Assembly (NCBI GenBank): GCA_037176705.1
Contig: CM073885.1
Location: 162,926,290-162,990,289 of the forward strand
Source: Molossus alvarezi
Taxonomy: Eukaryota > Chordata > Mammalia > Chiroptera > Molossidae
DNA: 64,000 bases
Direction: 5' to 3'
Shown piece after piece: positions 33,790-44,782 of this stretch (within the stretch, counting starts at the first letter, position 1; every line of letters starts with the position of its first letter). The notes under the pieces are model-generated. The model was not told the DNA's origin, ran no database searches, and saw only the letters and a program-made list of their open reading frames with translations. The position numbers and the translations under genes are program-made.

Positions 33790-35260
33790 ATTTTCAGGAG
33801 ACCCATGATGCCAAAACTATTTTTATAGAAATAGTAAGGCAGTGCCTGCTTTTACACTGACATCTGCAATAACTGTATAAAAGCAAAAGTGAGTAAAACG
33901 ATCTCTGAGCATGACTCAAGCAGGAGTACCACACTGTATGCTCAGTCATTCTATTCTTCACTGACACCTGTTGTTGAAAAATGTTCTGTTCTACTTAAGA
34001 ACATCTTTGATAAAGCAGTAAAAATGAATAATGGTATTATCCTTGATTCTCCTCTTTATATGCTGATCAGTGGAAAGCATGCATCCAGCACTTCTGCATA
34101 CTGAAACGTGGCTGTTTTGAGGAAAAGCACTTGTGACTTAGCTGTGAGTTGAATAAGCTACGTTTTTTATAGAATAACATTTCTGTGTGAGAGTACAACT
34201 GTCATTCTCTCAAAACTGAAAAGTGAGCCTGTCACTCAAGAAAAATAACTTGTATACTTGTTGTCAACGACATAACTCAAGCTAACATGCTACAAATCAA
34301 GATGGAGAAAACGTGTAGCATTTTGTGAGCTTTACAGCTTTTCAATAGTTAAAGACTTTTCTGGTAAGACTGGTGGTGATACAATACTAACAAAAGTGAG
34401 TCTGAACACAGTATAAAGAAATGTAAACCAATACTTTGCAAATGAGCAATGTATAATATTATTAAAAAATTAATTACAAGTAAAGAGATTCACTCAGCAT
34501 ACAAGATATATGAATGGGTAGTAATTTAACACAGACCTTACTACAAGCTCATGTATATGATTTAAAATTCCATTGTAACTAATTTAAGAAACTAGCACTT
34601 CTGCCCTTTTGCTACAATGTCAAAGAATATTCACAGTTACCTGAAGGCTTTAAAAATACAAACTATTCTAGCCATAAAGGTACATGAGGGTGGGTTTTCT
34701 CTATATTGTTTCTTTAAAACAAATTATTCAGATGACTGAAGTAATGACAAATGATTGAAGACAGGGTATACATGAAAACCAGCTATCTTCTACTAAACCA
34801 GACACAAAGAGATTTGTAAAATGTAAATAAATGACACAATTTCCACTCAACAGTTTCATTATAAAAAGCAATTCTATCTTTTAAATAAAAATTATGTAAA
34901 TAAAAAATTATGGTTCCCAATCAGGGGTGATTTTGTCCCCTGGGAATCATTTGGCCAAGGTTGGAGACAGTTGTGGCTTTCACCGTGTGGCATGGGAAGA
35001 GGGTACTATTGCATCTAGTGAGTAGAGCCCAGGGAGGCTGCTAAACATTCTATGATGACAAGGTCATCCGCCACAACAAGGAATTATCCAGCTCAAAATT
35101 TCTCAGTGTATAAAAAAAACATGTTCCAAGATACAAGGACTTATTTTTCAATTCTCAATTTTAATCTCTAATACAGAAAATATCAATATAGTATACATAA
35201 ACAAACATCCTAAGGGATCCTCAATAACCTTAAAGCCATCGATTCACTTCAATAATGTAG
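33790..35260 (+). mobile_element. Dead autonomous hAT transposon (transposase remnant)
   Basis: Broken transposase sequence is spread over about 1.2 kb. CACTGTATGCTCAGTCATTC and the VLLKNIFDKAVKMNNGI frame (33960-34040) are followed by GAGGAAAAGCACTTGTGACT, AAAAGTGAGCCTGTCAC and GTTAAAGACTTTTCTGGTAAGAC. The right end has CCAGCTATCTTCTACTAAACCAG and a 3' UTR-like AT tract. The order fits a ZBED/Charlie-type hAT transposase ending in its dimerisation region. Many stops are present. It sits in a copy A intron, and a MER5A-like element splits its right end. Confidence 0.6.
34912..35110 (+). mobile_element. MER5A-type hAT miniature element
   Basis: TTCCCAATCAGGGGTGATTTTG, CCTGGGAATCATTTGGC, GCATCTAGTGAGTAGAG and GGGAGGCTGCTAAACAT follow the MER5A consensus in order. 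It is nested in the larger hAT remnant. Confidence 0.8.
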
Positions 35261-35371
35261 TCAAAATGCTCTATGGCTTACTCCAATAATGTCTGTAGTT
35301 ATTACCTAACACTATACCTTATATCTTGTAAGTGTATTAGCTAGAATAACAAGATAGGTTTTAAAAGTCAC

Positions 35372-35407
35372 CTGTTCTTAATGTGGTAATATATTGACAT
35401 AGCCAGG
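35372..35407 (-). CDS. CCNYL1-like: Cyclin Y-like copy A micro-exon (36 bp)
   Basis: Between TTCCACAG and GTGACT the exon reads one base, then LAMSIYYHIKN, then AG of a split Arg. Cyclin Y has CVALAIYYHIKNR at this point. One base in and two bases out fit both neighbours: TC|C on the left and AG|A on the right. The exon is too short for ORF callers and was found by matching the family. Confidence 0.87.
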
Positions 35408-36230
35408 CTGTGGAAGAAAAAAAAAATTGTAACAACTGATTTTATGTGAGGTCTGAAGACATGTCTGAAAAGGGGTTGTGGTGGGGGAAGACCTGCCCAG
35501 CTGCCCAGTGGCCATGGAATCCTCATTCAGAACAGCACATGGGCACTTTTCACCTTGTTGGAGTTCTTTGCCTTTTAACAAAATTAGAAAAACCAAAATG
35601 CTACGGAATGTGCTGTCAGAAAACATGTTCGGATGATTATTACAATACACATTATTACACATCTCCCCTGTCATTTGCCTCCTACCCACAAAACCTTTCC
35701 TCCTGCACAAGTCACATCTATCTGTACACATGCTTAAACTTAAGTCACACAGTAGCTTTTCCACCTACCCACCCATTTTCCATCTTTTCCCTGATGGTAA
35801 ATAAAATGCTCCATACCAAATAAAATCAATTATTTAATAAAATCACTTTTACATAATTATGAGAAAATGTAATGGCAGATATAAGAACACACCACACCAG
35901 TAGGTCTAACTCTCCTAAAATAAGCAGTACTAACAAGGCAGCATAAGAGGACACAGTGTAATATTAATAACATTTCCAAATTAGTTGAAAAAAACTCTTT
36001 ATTGAGCAGATGTCTGTCCTCAGCTACAGTGTAAGGTACCGTGTTCCTAAGGTATTCACAGACGCCGCACACTAGGAAACAAAGGGGGGCTCTCGGTCAA
36101 GTGATGTGCTTTTCCTCTTTGCTCCCAGTGTCTAAAATGAAGCTCAAAATATGTGAGAAAAAGCAAATCTGAATTTTATAACTAGGTCTACAGAATATTA
36201 GCACTTGTACAAAGACCTATAATATTGTTA
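35408..36230. other. Copy A intron
   Basis: Overlapping frames of about 125 codons on both strands (35378-35823) have no family features and are treated as chance. Confidence 0.4.
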
Positions 36231-36339
36231 GCATCAAAGGTGGGTACTTCTATAGTGCTTCAAACAGTTTCATCTTGTTGATTTTAAAAAAAACAGAATT
36301 TGAACCATATAAGTTGAAAAGAATAAATGGATTTGTGAT

Positions 36340-36430
36340 GACACTTAATCCAACAACCCATTTCACAGATGAGGTGACCAGGGCTTAAAACTGACTTGCT
36401 CAAGGTCCTCCAGCAGTGAGCAGTTCTCTC
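36340..36430 (-). mobile_element. MIR fragment
   Basis: CCATTTCACAGATGAGG and ACTTGCTCAAGGTC are the reversed MIR core. Confidence 0.75.
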
Positions 36431-36439
36431 TCTCCTGTG

Positions 36440-36615
36440 CTCTCACCGGGCAGTGTGCAGCCCAAGCTCGGCTGGACATGGGGTCATCAGAGGAGCTTTA
36501 AACATGACCAGGCTTCACCTTCAGAGAACCTGACTTAACTGGCACTGGGTGTGACTTGGGTCATTTGTAAAGCTTCCCAGGTGATGGCAGTGTGCAGCAA
36601 GTTTGAGAACACATA
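36440..36615 (+). mobile_element. hAT-Charlie miniature element, candidate
   Basis: The right part AAGCTTCCCAGGTGATGGCAG...GTGCAGCAAGTTTGAGAAC matches the common MER-class hAT end (CCAGGTGATTCT...GCCAAGTTTGAGAAC). The left end is unclear. Confidence 0.5.
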
Positions 36616-37921
36616 AGTTAGGGTTAAAATCAGAATCAGCCTGGATGCTTTTCTCCACATAGTTATGCCTCCCACCCACCCTTAGCTGATCAAAAAGCCT
36701 GTGAGAGTGAGAGAGTGTGTGTGGGGGGGATGGGATGTGGAATGCCTGTGTTTAGACACTTAGATTTTGAAAGAAGTCACATCAGTGACTCTAATAAGGC
36801 TCACCCACCCCATTCAGAACAATGCTCTACTAACCCACAATAAACATTTTTTCTAAACCATTTCTGAAAGCTAATTAGCTGTGTTAACTTTCTCACTAAA
36901 CCTTTATTTTACCAACAGTAAATGTACTGAATGATCATTTTCAAAACAGAAAGAGAGCAAGTTAAAACTTATTGTGCATCCAAAAATTAGACTAATTTGG
37001 AGAAGAAAAGCGTAACGTGTACTGGTCTGAGGAAGGTCCATCTCTGAAACTACTTTTGAATTATATGCTGTAAAAGCACAATCTTTTGAATTCAAAAGAA
37101 GCTATGGAATGCAGCCAGAGTGGAGTTGTTTGCACCCATAAATTTAGTGTCCAGGCTGAATAAAAACCTCCAGTGATTATGCGATAGGTGCCAAGGCTCA
37201 GGACTTAGACAGGGACAGGGCTCAATTTTTGGTGAAACAATTTGATCTCAACTACTAAGTGAGAGAAGTTACATTATTATGATTGTGAACTTGTAATTCA
37301 AGTACTTGTAATTAAAGTAGAAGTTACTGATCGTTTAGTTAGCAGAAAAGCTGGTACAATATAAACAAAATTAAGTTTAGAAACAAATTATGTTTTTAGA
37401 ACTGAAAAATAAAATTAGGATTGAGAATATTCATATTTTCAGGGAGCATTTCCCAAATTGTGCTCTGGGAAAACAACACTCACATCCCAGGGAGACGCTG
37501 ACAATGTTCCTTGGACAACCCAGGGAATTCAGGAAGCTCTGCATCCCATTTTGGTTTCATTTCAGTTCTTCAAGAAGCTTGAAAGATTCATCATAGGATG
37601 TTTGTTTTTAAAGAGTCTCCAACTGTGGCCTATGTGGTGCTTGCAGAACTTAAGGAACAGTTTATCTCATCGTAACACTGTTGTGTTGCTTCAGTGTAAA
37701 TCTACCTGTGGCTGTGTTTCCACAACCTCACCGCTTTCATTTATTTCTGCTGTGATTTTCTTCTATAAGGATTGATATAGTGTCTTGAAGACTTATTGAT
37801 ATATCTATACATATACATAATAATTAAATTTAATACATCTATAAAATTAAAACCTCAGTTGAACAAATTTTATCCACAAAGAAGTTGGCTTTAAAAGTTA
37901 TTCCTTAACACTGTTTGATGC
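36616..37921. other. Copy A intron, mostly unassigned
   Basis: 37440-37780 has open frames on the plus strand (105 codons at 37458) and a MER-like feel (CCCAAATTGTGCTCTGGGAA) but no secure family. Confidence 0.35.
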
Positions 37922-38137
37922 GCCTGGCTGGTGTGGCTCAGTGGTTGAGCATTGACCCATGCACCAAGAGGTTGCCAGTTTATTTCCAGTCAGGGCACAT
38001 GCCCAGGTTGTGGGCCAAATACCCAGTGTGGGGCATGCAGGAGGCAGCCAAATGATGTTTTTTCTTATCAATGTTTCTATTTCTCTCTCTCTCTCTTTAT
38101 AAAATCAATAAAGAAAAAAAAATTTTTTTAAAGAAAA
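37922..38137 (+). mobile_element. VES-type SINE, ATCAATAAAG-tail subtype
   Basis: GTTTGATG flanks both sides. Head GCCTGGCTGGTGTGGCTCAGT; end TATAAAATCAATAAAGAAAA. Confidence 0.92.
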
Positions 38138-38195
38138 GTTTGATGCATTTTTTCTGAAAGGAGAAGTGAATTTTAATATAAACACAGTATAGAAG

Positions 38196-38443
38196 AGCCC
38201 TAGAGAGTTTGGCTTGGCATTTAGAGCGTCCGCCTGCAAACCAGTGGGTCGTGGGTTTAGTTCCCACTAAAAGCACGTACCTAGATTGCAGTTTGTTCCT
38301 GACCCCGGTTGGGTTAGTGTGGGTGGCAGCTGTTCAATGTGTCTCTCTCACATTGATGTTTCTCTCTCTCTATTCCCTCCACTTTCCCTCCTGCTCTATC
38401 TGAAGATAAATACAAAAATGTCCTCGGGTGAGAATAAAAAAAT
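38196..38443 (+). mobile_element. VES-type SINE, GGTGAGAAT tail
   Basis: Head GCCCTAGAGAGTTTGGCTTG; B box GGTTTAGTTCCC; tail CCTCGGGTGAGAATAAAAAA. Confidence 0.9.
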
Positions 38444-38814
38444 ACATTAGAAGAATAAATATGCAATGGGAGAAACCTGACAAGAGCCAATTAAACCTAA
38501 AGGCCGATGCACTCTGGTGCCAGCAGGGGACAAGCTGCTCCTTCTTCCAGGAGAAGCTTCCAGAGGAGCACACATGGTTGGAGGCCTAGATCCCATAAAC
38601 AAATACTTTTTCTAGAAACATCCAATAAAAAGCACCTCTTCTTTTACTGTTCAACAATGTCACAACAACAGTAATGCATCAAGTAACTACCAATAAATAC
38701 ATCTGAGGGGATGTTGTATTTGCTAACTGGCATTCCCTTCTTCCATCCACTCTAAGAGTATAATGGAACCTGAAATCACTATATACTTGACACTAGTTTT
38801 TTTCTTTTTTGCTT

Positions 38815-39042
38815 TTTTAAATCCTTAACTGAGGATAATTTTCCATTTATCTTTAGATAAAGAGAAAGAGACACAGAGAAACATCAATGTGAGAGAGACA
38901 CACTGACTCCTTGCCTCCCACACGACCCCAACGAGGGCTGGGACAGAACCACAACTGAGTTATGTGCCCTTGATCAGAATCAAACCCTTGACTCTTTGAT
39001 CTGTAGCCAGAAAATCTAACCACAAAGCCAAATCAGCCAGGA
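38815..39042 (-). mobile_element. VES-type SINE
   Basis: Reversed head CCTGGCTGATTTGGCTTTGT at 39042; reversed tail TTAACTGAGGATAATTTTCC. It ends about 120 bp from the donor of the exon at 39165. Confidence 0.88.
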
Positions 39043-39164
39043 TGATGGCAGTTTTTTACCCTGATCACTGAAAAGGACAAACAAATGACTGAAATTACAT
39101 AGGGAAGGATGCCGGTAGCATAAAGGGTCTGTCAATGAGCACTGGGCAACCTATTTGTACTCAC

Positions 39165-39265
39165 GATTGCACAGTGATTATAACACTAGGCTCGGACAGT
39201 GTGCTCTCATCTAAAAAGATGGTTGAGCATGAGCTGTGCTTTTCACGAAGGAGATCTGGAGACAC
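39165..39265 (-). CDS. CCNYL1-like: Cyclin Y-like copy A exon, N-terminal regulatory segment
   Basis: Bounded by CCCCTTCAG and a GTGAGT donor, the 101-bp exon reads VSPDLLREKHSSCSTIFLDE then STLSEPSVIITVQ and ends in TC of a split codon. Cyclin Y/CCNYL1 have RKYSSCSTIFLDDSTVSQ and PNLKYTIKC here. The SSCS serine cluster lies in the region used for 14-3-3 binding in cyclin Y. The preceding exons (myristoylated MGN start) were searched for up to 45 kb and not recognised. Confidence 0.87.
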
Positions 39266-39704
39266 CTGAAGGGGAAGGGAATAGAATAAAATATCACAAG
39301 TAAGTGAAACTTACAAAAGTGTGTTTTTTCTTGGATAAAATGTCAAACAATAAAACATTAAAAATTTTCTTATAATCTGTGAACTGCTGTAGTGTGATAT
39401 CATGTGCAGCTCTATGTGAAACCCATTAGACAATCCAGAAACAAGTTTTGAGGAAGAGGTTATGAAATGCTGTCCTTGATCTAGTACCTATAATCCAACA
39501 TGGCAAATACCTGTTGGAAATTCTTTTTATAATAATGTAAAACATTTAGCATAAGATTTCAGTGTGTATTTTTTCTTAAGAAATGAAAAGCAGCTGAGAT
39601 TTCTATTTCTACTATTTATTTTCTACAATAACACATAATTCCTTATATAATATTGGAACAAGAGCATTTTGTTGAAGTAAATAAAACCAACAGGAGACAG
39701 TGCG

Positions 39705-39820
39705 GCAAAACAAAGGTAGTTGAGTCAGAGGTGTGTGTGTGCTTGGCCTGGCCTGTGGCCTGCAAGCGATGAGGTCAGAGGTCTCTCTACGCCTCAGTCT
39801 CCTTATCAAGAGGATAAAAG
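39705..39820 (+). mobile_element. MIR fragment
   Basis: CTACGCCTCAGTCTCCTTATC and the preceding region match the MIR 3' half, and the fragment ends GGATAAAAGAGTATCAT. Confidence 0.65.
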
Positions 39821-39899
39821 AGTATCATTTTAAGATTCTCTCACATATGAAAAAGCAGATGAAACAACTCTGAAAATTTAACTCTCCCTTCATTTTTGA

Positions 39900-40270
39900 C
39901 TAAGACTATCACTACACTACTCAAATGGGAACCTCAGAGAACACTTTCCATTATGTTACTACTTCTATCCTCTGAGTTATTTGACACTCATCAGGACCCT
40001 GCCTCCCTCATACTGCTCTCTCTGGCTACAAGACCTTTTCTTTCTCCTTTTCCCAGCAAACTTCACCCCACTTCCCATCTGCCTCCAGGATGCCTCTGCC
40101 AGCAGCCACACAGCAAAACACCTCCCTGTCTCTGCACTGGCCCACTTGGGATGTGGTATCAATTGCTTACAGGGTGTCCCCACCTACAAAGTGAGCTTCT
40201 CCAGGAAGGGGGGACTCTTACTCCTCTTCTACCTCCAGTGCTGAGCACAGAATCTGGGGCAAATTAGAAG
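39900..40270 (+). mobile_element. L2-like 3' sequence, candidate
   Basis: Pyrimidine-rich text ending TCTACCTCCAGTGCTGAGCACAGAATCTGG resembles the 3' end of L2. The 123-codon open frame over it is probably a shadow. Confidence 0.4.
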
Positions 40271-40399
40271 TTCTAAAATATCTGACAAATTATTTTAAAC
40301 TAGTTACAACTGGAAAGTAAATCTTACTACAGATACAAATTAAAATTTATCTGCAGTGGCACCAGAGAGGGGACAGTAAATGTTTGAGACCCTCTAGAG

Positions 40400-40589
40400 C
40401 AGTGGTTCTCAACCTGTAGGTCATGACTTCTTTGGGGGTCGAACGATCTTTCACAGGGGTCACCTAAGACATAACAGTAGCAAAACTACAATTATAAAAT
40501 AGCAACAAAATAATATTATGGTTGGGAGTCCCCACAACATGAAGAACTGTATTAAAGGGTCATGGCATTAGGAAGGTTGAGAACCACTG
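40400..40589 (+). mobile_element. SPIN-like hAT miniature transposon
   Basis: The 190-bp element starts CAGTGGTTCTCAACCTGTAGG and ends GGTTGAGAACCACTG, giving perfect terminal inverted repeats of about 15 bp. The interior (GGTCGAACGATCTTTCACAG, CTGTATTAAAGGGTCATGGC) fits the SPIN/OposCharlie group of hAT elements. Eight-base flanks CTCTAGAG and CTCTCAAG match at 6 of 8 positions, the hAT target-duplication size. Confidence 0.85.
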
Positions 40590-40639
40590 CTCTCAAGAAT
40601 GGAGTCTCTTTAAAATACTTTAGGAACCATAAAACTTAT

Positions 40640-40780
40640 ATGCATGAATACATAATCAATGGACATGGACAACAAAGCTGAGGACAAAGCAGGGAGGGAG
40701 GGGAAGAAGGGTGTCAATGGGGAAAAGAGGAGAAACATGTGTAACAAAATTAATTAATTAATTAAATTTTAAAGAAAAAG
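40640..40780 (+). mobile_element. L1 3' end fragment
   Basis: ATGGACATGGACAACAAAGC and the ATTAATTAATTAAA tail match the 3' end of the L1 at 45183-49485. Confidence 0.85.
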
Positions 40781-40791
40781 GATTTAATAAG

Positions 40792-41012
40792 TCCAGCCAA
40801 TGTGACTGAGCAATAAAGCTTTGGCCTGCAGACCAATGAGTACCTCAGTTGTGGTTTGTCCCCAGCCCTGGGTTGGGGTCATGCAGAGGCAACAGGTTGA
40901 TGTGTCTCTCTCACATCAATGTTTCTCTCTCTCTCTGCTTTTTCTCCCTCCCACGCTATCTGAAGATAAAAAGAAAAATATCTAGGGTGAGGATAAAAAA
41001 ATTCTTTTTAAT
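40792..41012 (+). mobile_element. VES-type SINE, internal deletion
   Basis: A diverged head (CCAGCCAATGTGACTGAGCA) and a B box shortened by a deletion (AATGAGTACCTCAG); tail TAGGGTGAGGATAAAAAA. Confidence 0.85.
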
Positions 41013-41239
41013 GATTTGTAAAGAGCTCAATGATTCAGCAATAATCAAATACAAAAATAGCCTAAACTATATTAGCCAATCCTTGAAAAATAGAACAAAA
41101 CACTAATCCCAGTCAGTGTAAGCAGTCAAATGTCATAGTAGCATTCTTTAATATCACAGATTACCAACAAAGTTAATATGCTGTTTTTATTAACAGAGAA
41201 ATATCACCATATGTTAGATCTTGATCTTTGAGTTTGGAT

Positions 41240-41500
41240 GAAAAAGAATTTAGAGCCAAGAACTCAAATTATAAGGGACAGTTTATTTAGAAAGTCACAG
41301 GGGTAGAAGAAGTGAGAAAATGTCATGGGCTCAAGAAACAAGTTACAGAGGCAAAAGATGGACCCTTGAAACTTAGGAGAAAGAAAGGAAAGATATGCAC
41401 ACCAGGGGAATGAACAGGGGAAGGTGCAGGTGAGCTCCAGATTAGCATGTGTGTGAGCGAGCTAGAGAGAGAGAAGGTAAGAGACAGAGAGAGAGGGAAT
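41240..41500 (-). mobile_element. Possible LTR fragment, antisense
   Basis: Reversed, TAAATAAACTGTCCCTTATA followed by a short stretch recalls an LTR polyadenylation region. Termini are not defined, so this may be unrelated purine-rich sequence. Confidence 0.25.
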
Positions 41501-41594
41501 GTTTAAGATAGACAAAACAAAGAATTATAAAAGGGCTGGAGCATAAGGTCAATTAAATCTCCAAGAAGTAGAAAAAGACAAAAAAAAAAAAAAA

Positions 41595-42090
41595 GTATCA
41601 AAATAGAAAGGGAACCCACTATATGGGAGAGCATAATTGTCAACGATACATCAGATGGGTTAATTTCCAAAATATATAGAGTACATATACAACTCAACAA
41701 AAGGAAGACAAACAATCCATTTTAAAAATGGACAGACCTGAATAAACACTTCTCCAAACAGGACATGCAAGTGGCCAAGAGACATATGAAAAAATGTTCA
41801 ACATTACTAATCATCAGAGAAATGCAAATTTTCTCATGAGGTATCACCTCACACCTGTCACAATGGCCGCCATCAACAACTCTTCCAACAAGTGGTGGCA
41901 AGGGTGTGGAGAAAAGGGGACTCTAGTACACTGCTGGTGGGAATGCATGCAGACTAGTGCAGCCACTGTGGAAAACAATATGGAGGTTACTCAAAAAATT
42001 AAAAATGAAACTTCCATTTGACCCACTGATCCCACTTCTAGGAATATATCCTAAGAAGCCTGAAACACCAAAGAAGAAGAGGTGTTCCCT
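41595..42090 (+). mobile_element. L1 ORF2 C-terminal fragment
   Basis: It parallels 48490-48970 of the larger L1 base for base in long runs (CACTGCTGGTGGGAATGCA, GATCCCACTTCTAGGAATAT). It breaks after TGAAACACCA. Confidence 0.9.
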
Positions 42091-42685
42091 TTTTATTCTG
42101 CAATGCAACTAATTGGAGGTGGGGGGTAGTGGAAGGAGAAGAACTGCAGAGACCTCTGACCTCTTCCAGCAAAAGCTAAAATTAATTTTACAACTGTTTG
42201 TGTGTCTCCACCTGGATTGCTGGCAGCACAGTTCAAGTCAGCAACGTTTCTAGCGATTTCCACAGAGGTGCCCTTTCCAATGTCTTCTCTGGAGCTTCCC
42301 AATGTGGCTGGGATAAATCCCAGCCTCCTGACCATGTCTCTGCCTGTCTGTGCACCCTGGTCACACCCACCTGGCCGACCTCCCCAGGCTTAGCCACACT
42401 GACTGCCCTCATGCTGGCCCCAGCTCCAAGCCCTCCTCAGGCCCCCCATGCTCTCCATGGGGCTGAGCATTGAGTTTCTTTACATAAAAGCTCACACACA
42501 GCTTTCTCACAGCATCTTTCCCTGACTAAACCTTGCTCCTACCTGGAGTATACCCTCCCCTTCACCCTCACCTGGCCACCACCTATCCTACTTTTGCAGC
42601 ACCATCTCCCCAGTATGTACCTCAGTGCCTTGCATTTAATAACAGACACTCAACAAATATCTGCTAAATATAATTCATCCATAAA
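42091..42685. other. Non-L1 segment inside an L1
   Basis: About 600 bp of GC-richer sequence lies between two L1 pieces. Its right end (GCATTTAATAACAGACACTCAACAAATATC) resembles the tail of an L2 or MIR. Plus frames at 42198-42473 show no family. Confidence 0.5.
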
Positions 42686-43195
42686 AAGAGAAAGTCATTT
42701 CATTTGGACCACATGGATGGACATTGAGGGCATAATGCTAAGTGAATAAAGTCAGAGAAAGACAAATACCATATGATCTCACTTATGTGCAGAATCTTAA
42801 AAAAACAGAAACAACAAAAAAGAACTCATAGGTACAAAAAATAGATTTGGGCTGTCAGAGGCAGGATATGAAGGGTGGGGAAGTGGATGAAGAGGATAAT
42901 ATGGTGCAAATTTTCAGTTATAAGATAAATAAGTCCTGTAACGTATAGCATGGTGACTGTAATTCATAATGCTGTACTGCATGTTTGAAAGTTGCTAAAA
43001 GAATAAATTTTAAAAATCCTCAGCACACACACACACATACACAAAAACTCTGAAATTGTGTGGTGATGGACATCAACTACTTACTGTAGTGATCATTTTG
43101 CAATATAGACATTTATTGCATCATTGTTTTACACCTGAACCTAATATAATGTTGTATGTCAACTGTACCTCAATAAATCAAACAGATAAATAAAA
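42686..43195 (+). mobile_element. L1 3' end
   Basis: CATGGATGGACATTGAGGGC, ATGATCTCACTTATGTGCAG and GTATGTCAACTGTACCTCAATAAA run to the 3' end. Confidence 0.85.
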
Positions 43196-43821
43196 CCAGG
43201 AAGGGGGGGTAATCCAAGTATCTGACTAAAAATGACCCTCAGGTACAGGTTTTCACCATCACAGACCTTTTGACAGGTAGAACTCACAGGGTTTGTACAA
43301 GTTCAAAGAGGTTTCCTTTTCCCTTCTTTCTAATCCCTGACTTTGTTCCATTCATCCTATCTCCACTCTACCAGCTCATCCCCAAAGGGATACCTTAGGC
43401 TTCCTCAAGTCAGCCCAAATGATTGGATTCTCAGTTGCTCCCTCAAAGTCTCTTCAGACCTTTGCTTAGGGCTTGGCTATCCACACATCATCAGGGGACC
43501 ATCTCATTCAGGCAGCTGCAGTTGGCTGTGCTTAGAATCTGATAAATAGCTCTGGAGAGCATGGAGAGGCACAGTTGTCCCGACTTTTACACTTTCTGGA
43601 GCCTGAAAGAAAAAGCAGGGAGGAAAATGTCTTCCTTCTTTCTCTCACACTTTGGAGTTCATGCTTGTTAAGTGGACTGGGGTAGGTGTGGGTGGGAGAC
43701 AAAAGGTAACTTCAAATACCGTTGAAAACCATTAGTGGAAGGCACACAGAAGAATTGTTTTCTGATTTATATGTGATAAAACTGATTATTAGTACATAAC
43801 TGAGCTATTAAGAGTTTTGGA
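43196..43821. other. No gene seen
   Basis: Unique-looking sequence. I looked for an upstream cyclin Y-like exon on the minus strand and did not find one. Confidence 0.35.
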
Positions 43822-44082
43822 TGGTGTCCTGGTCAGGTTGGCTCAGGGGTTAAAGTGTAAGCCCATGAACCAAAAGTTCATGGATTCAATTGCCAGTCAA
43901 GTGCATGTGCCTGGGTTGTAGTTCCTTCCCTGGCCTTGGTTGAGGTCATGTGGGAAGCAACCAATCAATGTGTCTCTCTTACATAGATGTTCTTCTCTCT
44001 CTCCCCCTCCTTCCCTTCCACTCTATCTAAAAATCAATGGGAAAATATCCTCAGGTGAGGATTAACAAAAATTTTTTTAAAA
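43822..44082 (+). mobile_element. VES-type SINE with target duplication
   Basis: AGAGTTTTG occurs before (43811) and after (44083) the element. Head GTCCTGGTCAGGTTGGCTCAG; tail TCCTCAGGTGAGGATTAACA. Confidence 0.9.
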
Positions 44083-44782
44083 AGAGTTTTGACTGGCAAT
44101 TAATCCTTTATTATTTTACATAGATTGTGGAACTCAAACAAACAGAAAGAAAAATGGGAAAGTAATTATATAATAATCGATTGCCATTTAAACATAAAAC
44201 AAAGCAGAAGATAAACGTTGTCATGTATTTATAAACAAAATATGGCATTTTATCATCCTCTTGTTTTGCATAGTGTAAAGAAGAAACAATTAAATGAAGT
44301 TTATGGAAACAAGTGGTAAAAGTCTAAGTAAAATATCATGGAGCAGGCAAAGTGCTGAGGGAAGAAGCCAGTTTGAAAGGTTCCTACATGACTCAAAGCC
44401 CTCACAAAGCCCTTCAGAGGTGTCCCAATTTTCTTTATTATACTCAAATATGTATTAGCACATTGGGTATAATCAACACCACTGGTCAGTGTTCAGAATC
44501 TTACTGTTAAACAGCACAAAATTTTCTGTTTCAGTAAGATTTAATAGGTCAAATTATCTGTCCTCTGGAATAATAGAGATATGAAACTGTTAAAATTTTA
44601 TGCATATGAGAAACAGCTTCACAAAGATCACAATAAAAAAAATATAGGGGTTTGGGGAGACTCCCTCTTTAATATGGATTTTTAATACACTAATGGTTCA
44701 ACTGTGAGAAAACTGGATTTTTCATAGGGATAAAAATTAGACTAAAATTGTTGTTACTGAAAGGCAATGTCCACTACTCAAT
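44083..44782. other. No gene seen
   Basis: AT-rich sequence with no recognised repeat. Confidence 0.4.

Larger units (their letters stand above)
20387..39265 (-). other. CCNYL1-like: Cyclin Y-like gene, copy A (locus)
   Basis: Transcript order of exons: 39165-39265, 35372-35407, 32842-32896, 31951-32067, 28283-28449, 24609-24771, and a doubtful last exon 20387-20494. Phases at every junction agree with one continuous frame that follows cyclin Y/cyclin Y-like 1 from about residue 90 of the human-type protein to the end of the cyclin fold. Cyclin Y proteins bind and activate CDK14/CDK16 at membranes, to which they are tethered by N-myristoylation. The exons for the myristoylated N-terminus were not found. 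NWKR and FAP-KERA favour the CCNYL1 branch over CCNY. The acceptor before 24771 is AA, so full-length product is doubtful. Retained introns exclude a retrocopy. Confidence 0.8.

Noticed and set aside
35378..35823. Overlapping frames of 125-128 codons on opposite strands
   Set aside because: No family resemblance. The minus frame only touches the true micro-exon at 35372-35407 in another context.
39896..40267. 123-codon plus-strand frame
   Set aside because: Pyrimidine-rich L2-like sequence; no splice or start context.
41240..41500. Complete endogenous retrovirus near the possible LTRs at 4686 and 41240
   Set aside because: No gag, pol or env-like translation lies next to either, and the two are far apart and not clearly related.
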